From Prostheceraeus crozeri (Eukaryota > Platyhelminthes > Polycladida > Euryleptidae), in contig CAJQUW010001633.1 of assembly GCA_907163375.1 (NCBI GenBank), forward strand, positions 418,825-482,824: a stretch of DNA of 64,000 bases. Reading direction: 5' to 3'. Below the pieces are notes generated by a model that saw nothing but the letters and a program-made list of their open reading frames with translations, was not told the origin of the DNA and did no database searches. Positions 25,712 to 38,147 of this stretch are shown here, piece by piece. Numbering within the stretch: position 1 is the stretch's first letter; the number at the start of each line of letters is the position of its first letter. The position numbers and the translations under genes are program-made.

Positions 25712-28700
25712 CTATGTGACGTGAACAACTATTTTAATTTCATTTAATTTTTCAAATTTCTCTATATCTTTCAATTTCATATCTTCACTATTGCAGTCAT
25801 CAAATTTCAATTCATTCTCCCATTGATGATATTTGGTTTTACGGAAACGGTTGTTCTGTACATCATGATAGTGGAGAATGGATAAAACCGCATACTTAAA
25901 ACAGTGAGATTCACAATCTATAGAAATGACTGCTTTCTTATCTTTTAACGTTTTTGGAAGATTGAAGGAGCCTCGTCCACTGTAATTTTCTAACAGAGTA
26001 ATTTTCAACATGGCAGACTCTACACCACCAAAAATCAGACTACTATCGCGCTCGTTAAATTTATCAATATTTGATTTTAGCCCTTGAATGTGAAAATTTA
26101 ACCATACTTCTTTATCTACTACCTCTGTAGCAGGAGAGGAGGGTATGTGAAACTCCAACCTCTGCACTATTTCGCCAGTATGATGATCAACTTTAACATA
26201 TTTCATTTTAAGATAGATGAGCGCTTTTATTCTAAAGTTGTCTAAATTTCTAAAGAGCGCATCTATTAATATTGAATTTTGATGAAACCACTCCGGAAAA
26301 TCAGCAATGGTTTCTGAGGATTCCATATGGTAATTTCTCACTACATTATTGAGCGACACTTCAGTGAGACGGATAGAGGAGGTGCTGTTACTATAACTAT
26401 CATTTGTATGCGTGTGGTGAAGCCTATGTGACGTGAACAACTATTTTAATTTCATTTAATTTTTCAAATTTCTCTATATCTTTCAATTTCATATCTTCAC
26501 TATTGCAGTCATCAAATTTCAATTCATTCTCCCATTGATGATATTTGGTTTTACGGAAACGGTTGTTCTGTACATCATGATAGTGGAGAATGGATGAAAC
26601 CGCATGCTTAAAACAGTGCGATTCACAATATATAGAAATGACTTCTTTCTTATCTTTTAACGTTTTTGGAAGATTGAATGAGCCTCGTCCACTGTGATTT
26701 TCTAATAGAGTAATTTTAAACATGGCAGATTCTACACCATCAAAAATCAGACTACTATTGCGCTCGTTAAATTTATCAATATTTGATTTTAGCCCTTGAA
26801 TGTGAAAATTTAACCATACTTCTTTATCTACTACCTCTGTAGCAGGAGAGGAGGGTATGTGAAACTCCAACCTCTGCACTATTTCGCCAGTATGATGATC
26901 AACTTTAACATATTTCATTTTAAGATAGATGAGCGCTTTTATTCTAAAGTTGTCTAAATTTCTAAAGAGCGCATCTATTAATATTGAATTTTGATGAAAC
27001 CACTCCGGAAAATCAGCAATGGTTTCTGAGGATTCCATATGGTAATTTCTCACTACGTTATTGAGCGACACTTCAGTGAGACGGATAGAGGAGGTGCTGT
27101 TACTATGACTATCATTTGTATGCGTGTGGTGAAGTCTATGTGACGTGAACAACTATTTTAATTTCATTTAATTTTTCAAATTTCTCTATATCTTTCAATT
27201 TCATATCTTCACTATTGCAGTCATCAAATTTCAATTCATTATCCCATTGATGATATTTGGTTTTACGGAAACGGTTGTTCTGTACATCATGATAGTGGAG
27301 AATGGATAAAACCGCATACTTAAAACAGTGCGATTCACAATCTATAGAAATGACTGCTTTCTTATTTTTTAACGTTTTTGGAAGATTGAAGGAGCCTCGT
27401 CCACTGTAATTTTCTAACAGAGTAATTTTCAACATGGCAGATTCTACACCATCAAAAATCAGACTACTATCGCGCTCGTTAAATTTATCAATATTTGATT
27501 TTAGCCCTTGAATGTGAAAATTTAACCATACTTCTTTATCTACTACCTCTGTAGCAGGAGAGGAGTGTATGTGAAACTCCAACCTCTGCGCTATTTCGCC
27601 AGTATGATGATCAACTTTAACATATTTTATTTTAAGATAGATGAGCGCTTTTATTCTAAAGTTGTCTGAATTTCTGAAGAGCGCATCTATTAATATTGAA
27701 TTTTGATGAAACCACTCCGGAAAATCAGCAATGGTTTCTGAGGATTCCATATGGTAATTTCTCACTACATTATTGAGCGACACTTCAGTGAGACGGATAG
27801 AGGAGGTGCTGTTACTATAACTATCATTTGTATGCGTGTGGTGAAGTCTATGTGACGTGAACAACTATTTTAATTTCATTTAATTTTTCAAATTTCTCTA
27901 TATCTTTCAATTTCATATCTTCACTATTGCAGTCATCAAATTTCAATTCATTCTCCCATTGATGATATTTGGTTTTACGGAAACGGTTGTTCTGTACATC
28001 ATGATAGTGGAGAATGGATAAAACCGCATACTTAAAACAGTGCGATTCACAATCTATAGAAATGACTGCTTTCTTATTTTTTAGCGTTTTTGGAAGATTG
28101 AAGGAGCCTCGTCCACTGTAATTTTCTAACAGGGTAATTTTCAACATGGCAGATTCTACACCATCAAAAATCAGACTACTATCGCGCTCGTTAAATTTAT
28201 CAATATTTGATTTTAGCCCTTGAATGTGAAAATTTAACCATACTTCTTTATCTACTACCTCTGTAGCAGGAGAGGAGGGTATGTGAAACTCCAACCTCTG
28301 CACTATTTCGCCAGTATGATGATCAACTTTAACATATTTTATTTTAAGATAGATGAGCGCTTTTATTCTAAAGTTGTCTAAATTTCTGAAGAGCGCATCT
28401 ATTAATATTGAATTTTGATGAAACCACTCTGGAAAATCAGCAATGGTTTCTGAGGATTCCATATGGTAATTTCTCACTACATTATTGAGCGACACTTCAG
28501 TGAGACGGATAGAGGAGGTGCTGTTACTATAACTATCATTTGTATGCGTGTGGTGAAGTCTATGTGACGTGAACAACTATTTTAATTTCATTTAATTCTT
28601 CAAATTTCTCTATATCTTTCAATTTCATATCTTCACTATTGCAGTCATCAAATTTCAATTCATTCTCCCATTGATGATATTTGGTTTTACGGAAACGGTT

Positions 28701-31700
28701 GTTCTGTACATCATGATAGCGGAGAATGGATAAAACCGCATACTTAAAACAGTGCGATTCACAATCTATAGAAATGACTGCTTTCTTATTTTTTAACGTT
28801 TTTGGAAGATTGAAGGAGCCTCGTCCACTGTAATTTTCTAATAGAGTAATTTTCAACATGGCAGATTCTACACCATCAAAAATCAGACTACTATCGCGCT
28901 CGTTAAATTTATCAATATTTGATTTTAGCCCTTGAATGTGAAAATTTAACCATACTTCTTTATCTACTACCTCTGTAGCAGGAGAGGAGGGTATGTGAAA
29001 CTCCAACCTCTGCACTATTTCGCCAGTATGATGATCAACTTTAACATATTTCATTTTAAGATAGATGAGCGCTTTTATTCTAAAGTTGTCTAAATTTCTA
29101 AAGAGCGCATCTATTAATATTGAATTTTGATGAAACCACTCCGGAAAATCAGCAATGGTTTCTGAGGATTCCATATGGTAATTTCTCACTACATTATTGA
29201 GCGACACTTCAGTGAGACGGATAGAGGAGGTGCTGTTACTATAACTATCATTTGTATGCGTGTGGTGAAGTCTATGTGACGTGAACAACTATTTTAATTT
29301 CATTTAATTTTTCAAATTTCTCTATATCTTTCAATTTCATATCTTCACTATTGCAGTCATCAAATTTCAATTCATTCTCCCATTGATGATATTTGGTTTT
29401 ACGGAAACGGTTGCTCTGTACATCATGATAGCGGAGAATGGATAAAACCGCATACTTAAAACAGTGCGATTCACAATCTATAGAAATGACTGCTTTCTTA
29501 TCTTTTAACGTTTTTGGAAGATTGAAGGAGCCTCGTCCACTGTAATTTTCTAATAGAGTAATTTTCAACATGGCAGATTCTACACCATCAAAAATCAGAC
29601 TACTATCGCGCTCGTTAAATTTATCAATATTTGATTTTAGCCCTTGAATGTGAAAATTTAACCATACTTCTTTATCTACTACCTCTGTAGCAGGAGAGGA
29701 GGGTATGTGAAACTCCAACCTCTGCACTATTTCGCCAGTATGATGATCAACTTTAACATATTTCATTTTAAGATAGATGAGCGCTTTTATTCTAAAGTTG
29801 TCTAAATTTCTAAAGAGCGCATCTATTAATATTGAATTTTGATGAAACCACTCCGGAAAATCAGCAATGGTTTCTGAGGATTCCATATGGTAATTTCTCA
29901 CTACATTATTGAGCGACACTTCAGTGAGACGGATAGAGGAGGTGCTGTTACTATAACTATCATTTGTATGCGTGTGGTGAAGTCTATGTGACGTGAACAA
30001 CTATTTTAATTTCATTTAATTTTTCAAATTTCTCTATATCTTTCAATTTCATATCTTCACTATTGCAGTCATCAAATTTCAATTCATTCTCCCATTGATG
30101 ATATTTGGTTTTACGGAAACGGTTGTTCTGTACATCATGATAGTGGAGAATGGATAAAACCGCATACTTAAAACAGTGCGATTCACAATCTATAGAAATG
30201 ACTGCTTTCTTATCTTTTAACGTTTTTGGAAGATTGAAGGAGCCTCGTCCACTGTAATTTTCTAACAGAGTAATTTTCAACATGGCAGATTCCACACCAT
30301 CAAAAATCAGACTACTATCGCGCTCGTTAAATTTATCAATATTTGATTTTAGCCCTTGAATGTGAAAATTTAACCATACTTCTTTATCTACTACCTCTGT
30401 AGCAGGAGAGGAGGGTATGTGAAACTCCAACCTCTGCACTATTTCGCCAGTATGATGATCAACTTTAACATATTTCATTTTAAGATAGATGAGCGCTTTT
30501 ATTCTAAAGTTGTCTAAATTTCTAAAGAGCGCATCTATTAATATTGAATTTTGATGAAACCACTCTGGAAAATCAGCAATGGTTCCTGAGGATTCCATAT
30601 GGTAATTTCTCACTACATTATTGAGCGACACTTCAGTGAGACGGATAGAGGAGGTGCTGTTACTATAACTATCATTTGTATGCGTGTGGTGAAGTCTATG
30701 TGACGTGAACAACTATTTTAATTTCATTTAATTTTTCAAATTTCTCTATATCTTTCAATTTCATATCTTCACTATTGCAGTCATCAAATTTCAATTCATT
30801 CTCCCATTGATGATATTTGGTTTTACGGAAACGGTTGTTCTGTACATCATGATAGTGGAGAATGGATAAAACCGCATACTTAAAACAGTGAGATTCACAA
30901 TCTATAGAAATGACTGCTTTCTTATTTTTTAACGTTTTTGGAAGATTGAAGGAGCCTCGTCCACTGTAATTTTCTAACAGAGTAATTTTCAACATGGCAG
31001 ATTCTACACCATCAAAAATCAGACTACTATCGCGCTCGTTAAATTTATCAATATTTGATTTTAGCCCTTGAATGTGAAAATTTAACCATACTTCTTTATC
31101 TGCTACCTCTGTAGCAGGAGAGGAGGGTATGTGAAACTCCAACCTCTGCACTATTTCGCCAGTATGATGATCAACTTTAACATATTTCATTTTAAGATAG
31201 ATGAGCGCTTTTATTCTAAAGTTGTCTAAATTTCTAAAGAGCGCATCTATCAATATTGAATTTTGATGAAACCACTCCGGAAAATCAGCAATGGTTTCTG
31301 AGGATTCCATATGGTAATTTCTCACTACATTATTGAGCGACACTTCAGTGAGACGGATAGAGGAGGTGCTGTTACTATAACTATCATTTGTATGCGTGTG
31401 GTGAAGTCTATGTGACGTGAACAACTATTTTAATTTCATTTAATTTTTCAAATTTCTCTATATCTTTCAATTTCATATCTTCACTATTGCAGTCATCAAA
31501 TTTCAATTCATTCTCCCATTGATGATATTTGGTTTTACGGAAACGGTTGTTCTGTACATCATGATAGAGGAGAATGGATAAAACCGCATACTTAAAACAG
31601 TGAGATTCACAATCTATAGAAATGACTGCTTTCTTATTTTTTAACGTTTTTGGAAGATTGAAGGAGCCTCGTCCACTGTAATTTTCTAACAGAGTAATTT

Positions 31701-34700
31701 TCAACATGGCAGATTCTACACCATCAAAAATCAGACTACTATCGCGCTCGTTAAATTTATCAATATTTGATTTTAGCCCTTGAATGTGAAAATTTAACCA
31801 TACTTCTTTATCTGCTACCTCTGTAGCAGGAGAGGAGGGTATGTGAAACTCCAACCTCTGCACTATTTCGCCAGTATGATGATCAACTTTAACATATTTC
31901 ATTTTAAGATAGATGAGCGCTTTTATTCTAAAGTTGTCTAAATTTCTAAAGAGCGCATCTATTAATATTGAATTTTGATGAAACCACTCCGGAAAATCAG
32001 CAATGGTTTCTGAGGATTCCATATGGTAATTTCTCACTACATTATTGAGCGACACTTCAGTGAGACGGATAGAGGAGGTGCTGTTACTATAACTATCATT
32101 TGTATGCGTGTGGTGAAGTCTATGTGACGTGAACAACTATTTTAATTTCATTTGATTTTTCAAATTTCTCTATATCTTTCAATTTCATATCTTCACTATT
32201 GCAGTCATCAAATTTCAATTCATTCTCCCATTGATGATATTTGGTTTTACGGAAACGGTTGTTCTGTACATCATGATAGTGGAGAATGGATAAAACCGCA
32301 TACTTAAAACAGTTCGATTCACAATCTATAGAAATGACTGCTTTCTTATCTTTTAACGTTTTTGGAAGATTGAAGGAGCCTCGTCCACTGTAATTTTCTA
32401 ACAGAGTAATTTTCAACATGGCAGATTCTACACCATCAAAAATCAGACTACTATCGCGCTCGTTAAATTTATCAATATTTGATTTTAGCCCTTGAATGTG
32501 AAAATTTAACCATACTTCTTTATCTACTACCTCTGTAGCAGGAGAGGAGGGTATGTGAAACTCCAACCTCTGCACTATTTCGCCAGTATGATGATCAACT
32601 TTAACATATTTCATTTTAAGATAGATGAGCGCTTTTATTCTAAAGTTGTCTGAATTTCTAAAGAGCGCATCTATTAATATTGAATTTTGATGAAACCACT
32701 CCGGAAAATCAGCAATGGTTTCTGAGGATTCCATATGGTAATTTCTCACTACGTTATTGAGCGACACTTCAGTGAGACGGATAGAGGAGGTGCTGTTACT
32801 ATGACTATCATTTGTATGCGTGTGGTGAAGTCTATGTGACGTGAACAACTATTTTAATTTCATTTAATTTTTCAAATTTCTCTATATCTTTCAATTTCAT
32901 ATCTTCACTATTGCAGTCATCAAACTTCAATTCATTCTCCCATTGATGATATTTGGCTTTACGGAAACGGTTGTTCTGTACATCATGATAGCGGAGAATG
33001 GATAAAACCGCATACTTAAAACAGTGCGATTCACAATCTATAGAAATGACTGCTTTCTTATCTTTTAACGTTTTTGGAAGATTGAAGGAGCCTCGTCCAC
33101 TATAAATTTCTAACAGAGTAATTTTCAACATGGCAGATTCTACACCATCAAAAATCAGACTACTATCGCGCTCGTTAAATTTATCAATATTTGATTTTAG
33201 CCCTTGAATGTGAAAATTTAACCATACTTCTTTATCTACTACCTCTGTAGCAGGAGAGGAGGGTATGTGAAACTCCAACCTCTGCACTATTTCGCCAGTA
33301 TGATGATCAACTTTAACATATTTCATTTTAAGATAGATGAGCGCTTTTATTCTAAAGTTGTCTAAATTTCTAAAGAGCGCATCTATTAATATTGAATTTT
33401 GATGAAACCACTCCGGAAAATCAGCAATGGTTTCTGAGGATTCCATATGGTAATTTCTCACTACATTATTGAGCGACACTTCAGTGAGACGGATAGAGGA
33501 GGTGCTGTTACTATAACTATCATTTGTATGCGTGTGGTGAAGTCTATGTGACGTGAACAACTATTTTAATTTCATTTAATTTTTCAAATTTCTCTATATC
33601 TTTCAATTTCATATCTTCACTATTGCAGTCATCAAATTTCAATTCATTCTCCCATTGATGATATTTGGTTTTACGGAAACGGTTGTTCTGTACATCATGA
33701 TAGTGGAGAATGGATAAAACCGCATACTTAAAACAGTTCGATTCACAATCTATAGAAATGACTGCTTTCTTATCTTTTAACGTTTTTGGAAGATTGAAGG
33801 AGCCTCGTCCACTGTAATTTTCTAACAGAGTAATTTTCAACATGGCAGATTCTACACCATCAAAAATCAGACTACTATCGCGCTCGTTAAATTTATCAGT
33901 ATTTGATTTTAGCCCTTGAATGTGAAAATTTAACCATACTTCTTTATCTACTACCTCTGTAGCAGGAGAGGAGGGTATGTGAAACCCCAACCTCTGCACT
34001 ATTTCGCCAGTATGATGATCAACTTTAACATATTTCATTTTAAGATAGATGAGCGCTTTTATTCTAAAGTTGTCTGAATTTCTAAAGAGCGCATCTATTA
34101 ATATTGAATTTTGATGAAACCACTCCGGAAAATCAGCAATGGTTTCTGAGGATTCCATATGGTTTTTTCTCACTACGTTATTGAGCGACACTTCAGTGAG
34201 ACGGATGGAGGAGGTGCTGTTACTATAACTATCATTTGTATGCGTGTGGTGAAGTCTATGTGACGTGAACAACTATTTTAATTTCATTTAATTTTTCAAA
34301 TTTCTCTATATCTTTCAATTTCATATCTTCACTATTGCAGTCATCAAACTTCAATTCATTCTCCCATTGATGATATTTGGTTGTACGGAAACGGTTGTTC
34401 TGTACATCATGATAGCGGAGAATGGATAAAACCACATACTTAAAACAGTGCGATTCACAATCTATAGAAATGACTGCTTTCTTATTTTTTAACGTTTTTG
34501 GAAGATTGAAGGAGCCTCGTCCACTATAATTTTCTAACAGAGTAATTTTCAACATGGCAGATTCTACACCATCAAAAATCAGACTACTATCGCGCTCGTT
34601 AAATTTATCAATATTTGATTTTAGCCCTTGAATGTGAAAATTTAACCATACTTCTTTATCTACTACCTCTGTAGCAGGAGAGGAGTGTATGTGAAACTCC

Positions 34701-34967
34701 AACCTCTGCGCTATTTCGCCAGTATGATGATCAACTTTAACATATTTTATTTTAAGATAGATGAGCGCTTTTATTCTAAAGTTGTCTAAATTTCTAAAGA
34801 GCGCATCTATTAATATTGAATTTTGATGAAACCACTCCGGAAAATCAGCAATGGTTTCTGAGGATTCCATATGGTAATTTCTCACTACATTATTGAGCGA
34901 CACTTCAGTGAGACGGATAGAGGAGGTGCTGTTACTATAACTATCATTTGTATGCGTGTGGTGAAGT
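25712..34967 (-). repeat. Array units 30-42: more diverged right-hand block
   Basis: Units 30-31 repeat the variant sets of 25-26, with extra private changes in 31. Units 37-38 share EVADKE. Units 39 and 41 share ESNCFK and SDNF, while 40 and 42 share LRYHDV, which gives a two-unit duplication. Units 32 and 42 share HIHSS, GEIAQ and LKIKYV. More private changes near this end fit the usual satellite picture in which array edges escape homogenisation. Confidence 0.85.
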
Positions 34968-35635
34968 CTATGTGACGTGAACAACTATTTTAATTTCATT
35001 TAATTTTTCAAATTTCTCTATATCTTTCAATTTCATATCTTCACTATTGCAGTCATCAAATTTCAATTCATTCTCCCATTGATGATATTTGGTTTTACGG
35101 AAACGGTTGTTCTGTACATCATGATAGTGGAGAATGGATAAAACCGCATACTTAAAACAGTGCGATTCACAATCTATAGAAATGACTGCTTTCTTATTTT
35201 TTAACGTTTTTGGAAGATTGAAGGAGCCTCGTCCACTATAATTTTCTAACAGAGTAATTTTCAACATGGCAGATTCTACACCATCAAAAATCAGACTACT
35301 ATCGCGCTCGTTAAATTTATCAATATTTGATTTTAGCCCTTGAATGTGAAAATTTAACCATACTTCTTTATCTACTACCTCTGTAGCAGGAGAGGAGGGT
35401 ATGTGAAATTCCAACCTCTGCACTATTTCGCCAGTATGATGATCAACTTTAACATATTTTATTTTAAGATAGATGAGCGCTTTTATTCTAAAGTTGTCTA
35501 AATTTCTAAAGAGCGCATCTATTAATATTGAATTTTGATGAAACCACTCCGGAAAATCAGCAATGGTTTCTGAGGATTCCATATGGTAATTTCTCACTAC
35601 ATTATTGAGCGACACTTCAGTGAGACGGATAGAGG
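34968..35635 (-). repeat. Right partial array unit, cut by the Polinton B terminus
   Basis: These are the first 668 bp of a unit (plus-strand view), ending in GACGGATAGAGG just before AGTAGTATATAG of element B. The encoded domain is otherwise that of the other units. Confidence 0.93.
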
Positions 35636-36197
35636 AGTAGTATATAGTGTGACATCCGGCGCGACGCTTCGCTTCGCTTTGCTTCGCTTCGCTTGCGCCG
35701 GATGTCCCACTTTTGCGGGTTTTTCAAAAAATCAAAATTTTAAAAATTTCAAAAATTTAGGTAGACTTCAAATTTCACGTGGCCGAAGGCCGAAGGGCGA
35801 AAATTTATGACGTTTTTAAAAATACCCAATTTTTCAAATTTTTCAAAATCTCAAATTTGAGAATTACAATTTTCTCGCTTAAATCATGACCGTTCCAGGT
35901 CATGTAAAACCGGACACCGAAAATCATAAAAGTTAAGAATCACAAATTTGAGAATTACAATTTTCACCCTCGCTTAAATCATGACCGTTCCAGGTCATGT
36001 AAAACCGGACACCGAAAAAATCATAAAAGTTGAGAATCTCAAATTTGAGAATTACAATTTTCACCCCCGCCAAAATCATGACCGTTGCAGGTCATGTAAA
36101 ACCGGACACCGAAAATCATAAAAGTTGAGAATTTCAAATTCATGAATTTTATCCATTTTTCAGGTTTTTAAAATATATCATGTGACTAAAAATATTT
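35636..36197. repeat. Left terminal inverted repeat of Polinton B
   Basis: Inverted match to 53065-53599 and to the TIR of A. It holds the terminal hairpin, the CACGTGGCCGAAGGCCG segment and three subrepeats of about 91-97 bp (starting near 35851, 35942 and 36039), each with ATCATGACCGTTCCAGGTCA. It ends inside at TGTGACTAAAAATATTT. Confidence 0.93.
35651..35706. repeat. Terminal hairpin with (TTCGC)n loop, left end of B
   Basis: Arms GACATCCGGCGC (35651-35662) and GCGCCGGATGTC (35695-35706) are perfect complements around a loop of TTCGC-type repeats. The structure begins 15 bp inside the element terminus. Confidence 0.9.
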
Positions 36198-36568
36198 GAA
36201 GGAATTGACATATTCTTAACAATAAGTTTAGGTACTTTTACAATTGTCATTTAATTGTAGAGAACATCTGCTTCTCGCATTTATGAATAAAATGCATTTC
36301 AGTGTAAGGAGCTGTGTCCTCCAACTCAAACATTTGAAAGGAAACAATGTATGAAAGAACAAACAGCTGCTACACCCACTTAGTCATTTGTAAGACGTGA
36401 AATATATAACCAGCAAATCCTACTCCGGCTGCAATGCCGTGTAACAATACACAACAACAATAATCGATATGGCTATTTCAAACAATTGTGCTGAAGACTT
36501 ATTTAATTAAATAGTGTTTCTTGTCAGTGAAGGTTGTGTCAAAACGCTCTCGTCATATATTTCTCAAA

Positions 36569-36835
36569 ATGAGACAAGATCAATTTGAAGATAGAAGAAA
36601 ACAATCGTTGACAGGGAGGATGAAAAAATTACGGGAGGAATTGGAGAGGCATGAATTTACAGATTCTTTGAGTGATTTCATAGAGCCAAATGGTGGAGTC
36701 AATAATACAATTGTAAACTTACACAAATTCTTGTTGCATGAAAAAAGAAACAATTCACTCAGTGTTATGTGTAAAATTTTTATCGGTAAGCACTATCTGC
36801 TCTCTGTTTGTGATAATGACAAGTCTTATTTTTAA
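36569..36835 (+). CDS. Doubtful exon-like ORF of unknown origin
   Basis: The frame is open for 88 residues from the first ATG (MRQDQFEDRRKQ). It is charged and helical in the first half, followed by GGVNNTIVNLHKFL. I do not recognise the family. A good splice-donor-like sequence (CG|GTAAGC) occurs at 36785-36790 inside the frame, so this may be the first exon of a captured cellular gene and not a free-standing gene. Its composition is less AT-rich than the Polinton genes, which also hints at a different source. There is no counterpart elsewhere in the window. Confidence 0.3.
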   Translation: MRQDQFEDRRKQSLTGRMKKLREELERHEFTDSLSDFIEPNGGVNNTIVNLHKFLLHEKRNNSLSVMCKIFIGKHYLLSVCDNDKSYF

Positions 36836-37264
36836 AGTCTCTTGAAGCAAAATCATATCAATTATTCACGCACCTAAGTTTCATTTGTTATGAAATTAGG
36901 TAAATTAGCAGACAAATTTCCTACGCTTTGTTGGGTGTCTGTTTCTCTTGTACTTTAAAAGTCACGACCTAATGTTAACGGAAGATTGACTTCATTGTGT
37001 AAAGCAATTATGTGACATTCCAAATGATTCCATTCTTCTCTCAAACAATGGTGCGTCATTTAGCGATAATACCGCGCTGACATATTCAATGGAATTTGGA
37101 TGTTAAACTCCGCTATTGTTATTGCGATACGGCCGCAAGACACTTTATTTTCAATGTTAGACCATTATATTCTCTTGAATAATGGTGCGCCATTCAGCTA
37201 AAATACTGCGCCATTCAACTAATCAAATGACGCGCTGTGAAGAAAATTTATCATTCTTTAAACC

Positions 37265-37735
37265 CCTCTGTTTTAAATGCAATGTTATTTCTTCTTGCAC
37301 ATGTAAATACAATAGAGTGTTTCATCCAATGAAACCTTGTCCTCGCGTGGACAGAAATCCCATTGTTTAGAAAATTTGTATCTGTCGGTTTTAAATGCAA
37401 TGTTATTTCCTGTTTTAAATGCAATGTTATTTCCTCTTGTACATGTAAATACAATAGAGTGTTTCATCCAATGAAACCTTGTCCTCGCGTGGACAGAAAT
37501 CCCATTGTTTAGAAAATTTGTATCTGTCGGTTTTAAATGCAATGTTATTTCCTGTTTTAAATGCAATGTTATTTCCTCTTGCACATGTAAATACAATAGA
37601 GTGTTTCATCCAATGAAACCTTGTCCTCGCGTGGACAGAAATCCCATTGTTTAGAAAATTTGTATCTGTCGGTTTTAAATGCAATGTTATTTCCTGTTTT
37701 AAATGCAATGTTATTTCCTGTTTTCAATCATTTTC
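37265..37735. repeat. 141-bp tandem repeat, just over three copies
   Basis: The block TTTTAAATGCAATGTTATTT ... ATGTAAATACAATAGAGTG ... CTTGTCCTCGCGTGGACAG recurs at a spacing of about 141 bp. Inside each copy the ATGCAATGTTATTTCC segment is itself doubled. The CCTCGCGTGGAC segment returns once more at about 37782. Short frames in this region are by-products of the repeat. Confidence 0.9.
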
Positions 37736-37928
37736 ATTATGTTGTTATATGACGTCATTTTTCTCTCATCCAATGAAACCTTGTCCTCGCGTGGACAAAT
37801 TTACATGTAGTTCAATGTATCCAAATTGAATGTATGCAAAGTGGTTGTAACCAAATTGAAATATCCATGTGTTGTTTTTAATTTCTCATTTACGGGAATA
37901 TAATAGAAACATTGTATCTTCTATAAAA

Positions 37929-38103
37929 ATGAGAAACATTAGAGACATTCTAAAAATATACAGCAAACAAAACCACATTAAATTTCGATTTAAATGAGAT
38001 TGCTAAGCAATTGGGAATAAAGAATTTTCACATATTGATGAGTAATGAATTACTATTGATAAAAGATGAGCGAAACACCAACTCTACTGCTACAATGCAA
38101 CAA
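37929..38103 (+). pseudogene. Remnant resembling the N-terminal part of the protease gene
   Basis: Translated pieces here resemble the first about 50 residues of the protease gene that starts at 38355 (shared pattern: an initial NI..(F/I)LK.Y segment, then IGNKEF/LGIKNFH and NEL). This is a decayed partial duplicate lying about 420 bp upstream of the intact start. Several breaks are present. Confidence 0.65.
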
Positions 38104-38147
38104 TGTAACGTTTAAATTTAGATTAAATTAAATCATTTCAAAATTGA

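Larger units (their letters stand above)
4898..35635 (-). repeat. Tandem array: 42 full and 2 partial copies of a 712-bp unit
   Basis: A 30,738-bp head-to-tail array. Units 1-27 begin at 5066 + 712(n-1). Units 28 (from 24290) and 29 (from 25001) are 711 bp long, and units 30-42 begin at 25712 + 712(n-30). A 168-bp partial unit (4898-5065) and a 668-bp partial unit (34968-35635) close the ends, each directly against a Polinton terminus. On the minus strand, 40 of the 42 full units keep an open frame of 242 codons that overlaps the next by 17 bases. The frame starts after a stop codon at TTG, and the first ATG comes at residue 39. Because 712 is one more than a multiple of three, units cannot be read as one protein. 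Residues about 140-242 (key parts CFKYAVLSILHYHDV, WENELKF, KLKDIEKFEK) match a domain found N-terminal to large mobile-element PolB proteins. Confidence 0.97.

Noticed and set aside
5066-34967. Array as one giant repeat protein
   Set aside because: The unit is 712 bp, one more than a multiple of three, and each unit ends in a stop codon overlapping the next. No single frame runs through.
4898-35635. Array read as a CRISPR array or as a bacterial repeat-protein operon
   Set aside because: There are no short direct repeats with unique spacers; the units are 712 bp and contiguous. The neighbours are Polintons, which are eukaryotic. Frames in the units start at TTG after a stop and lack ribosome-binding sites.
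35583-35810. Plus-strand frame across the left end of B
   Set aside because: It is a shadow over the terminal hairpin and TIR with no counterpart outside the repeat.
37182-37829. Several 60-103-codon frames on both strands
   Set aside because: All lie in the 141-bp tandem repeat and simply repeat the same translated unit; no start context or family match.
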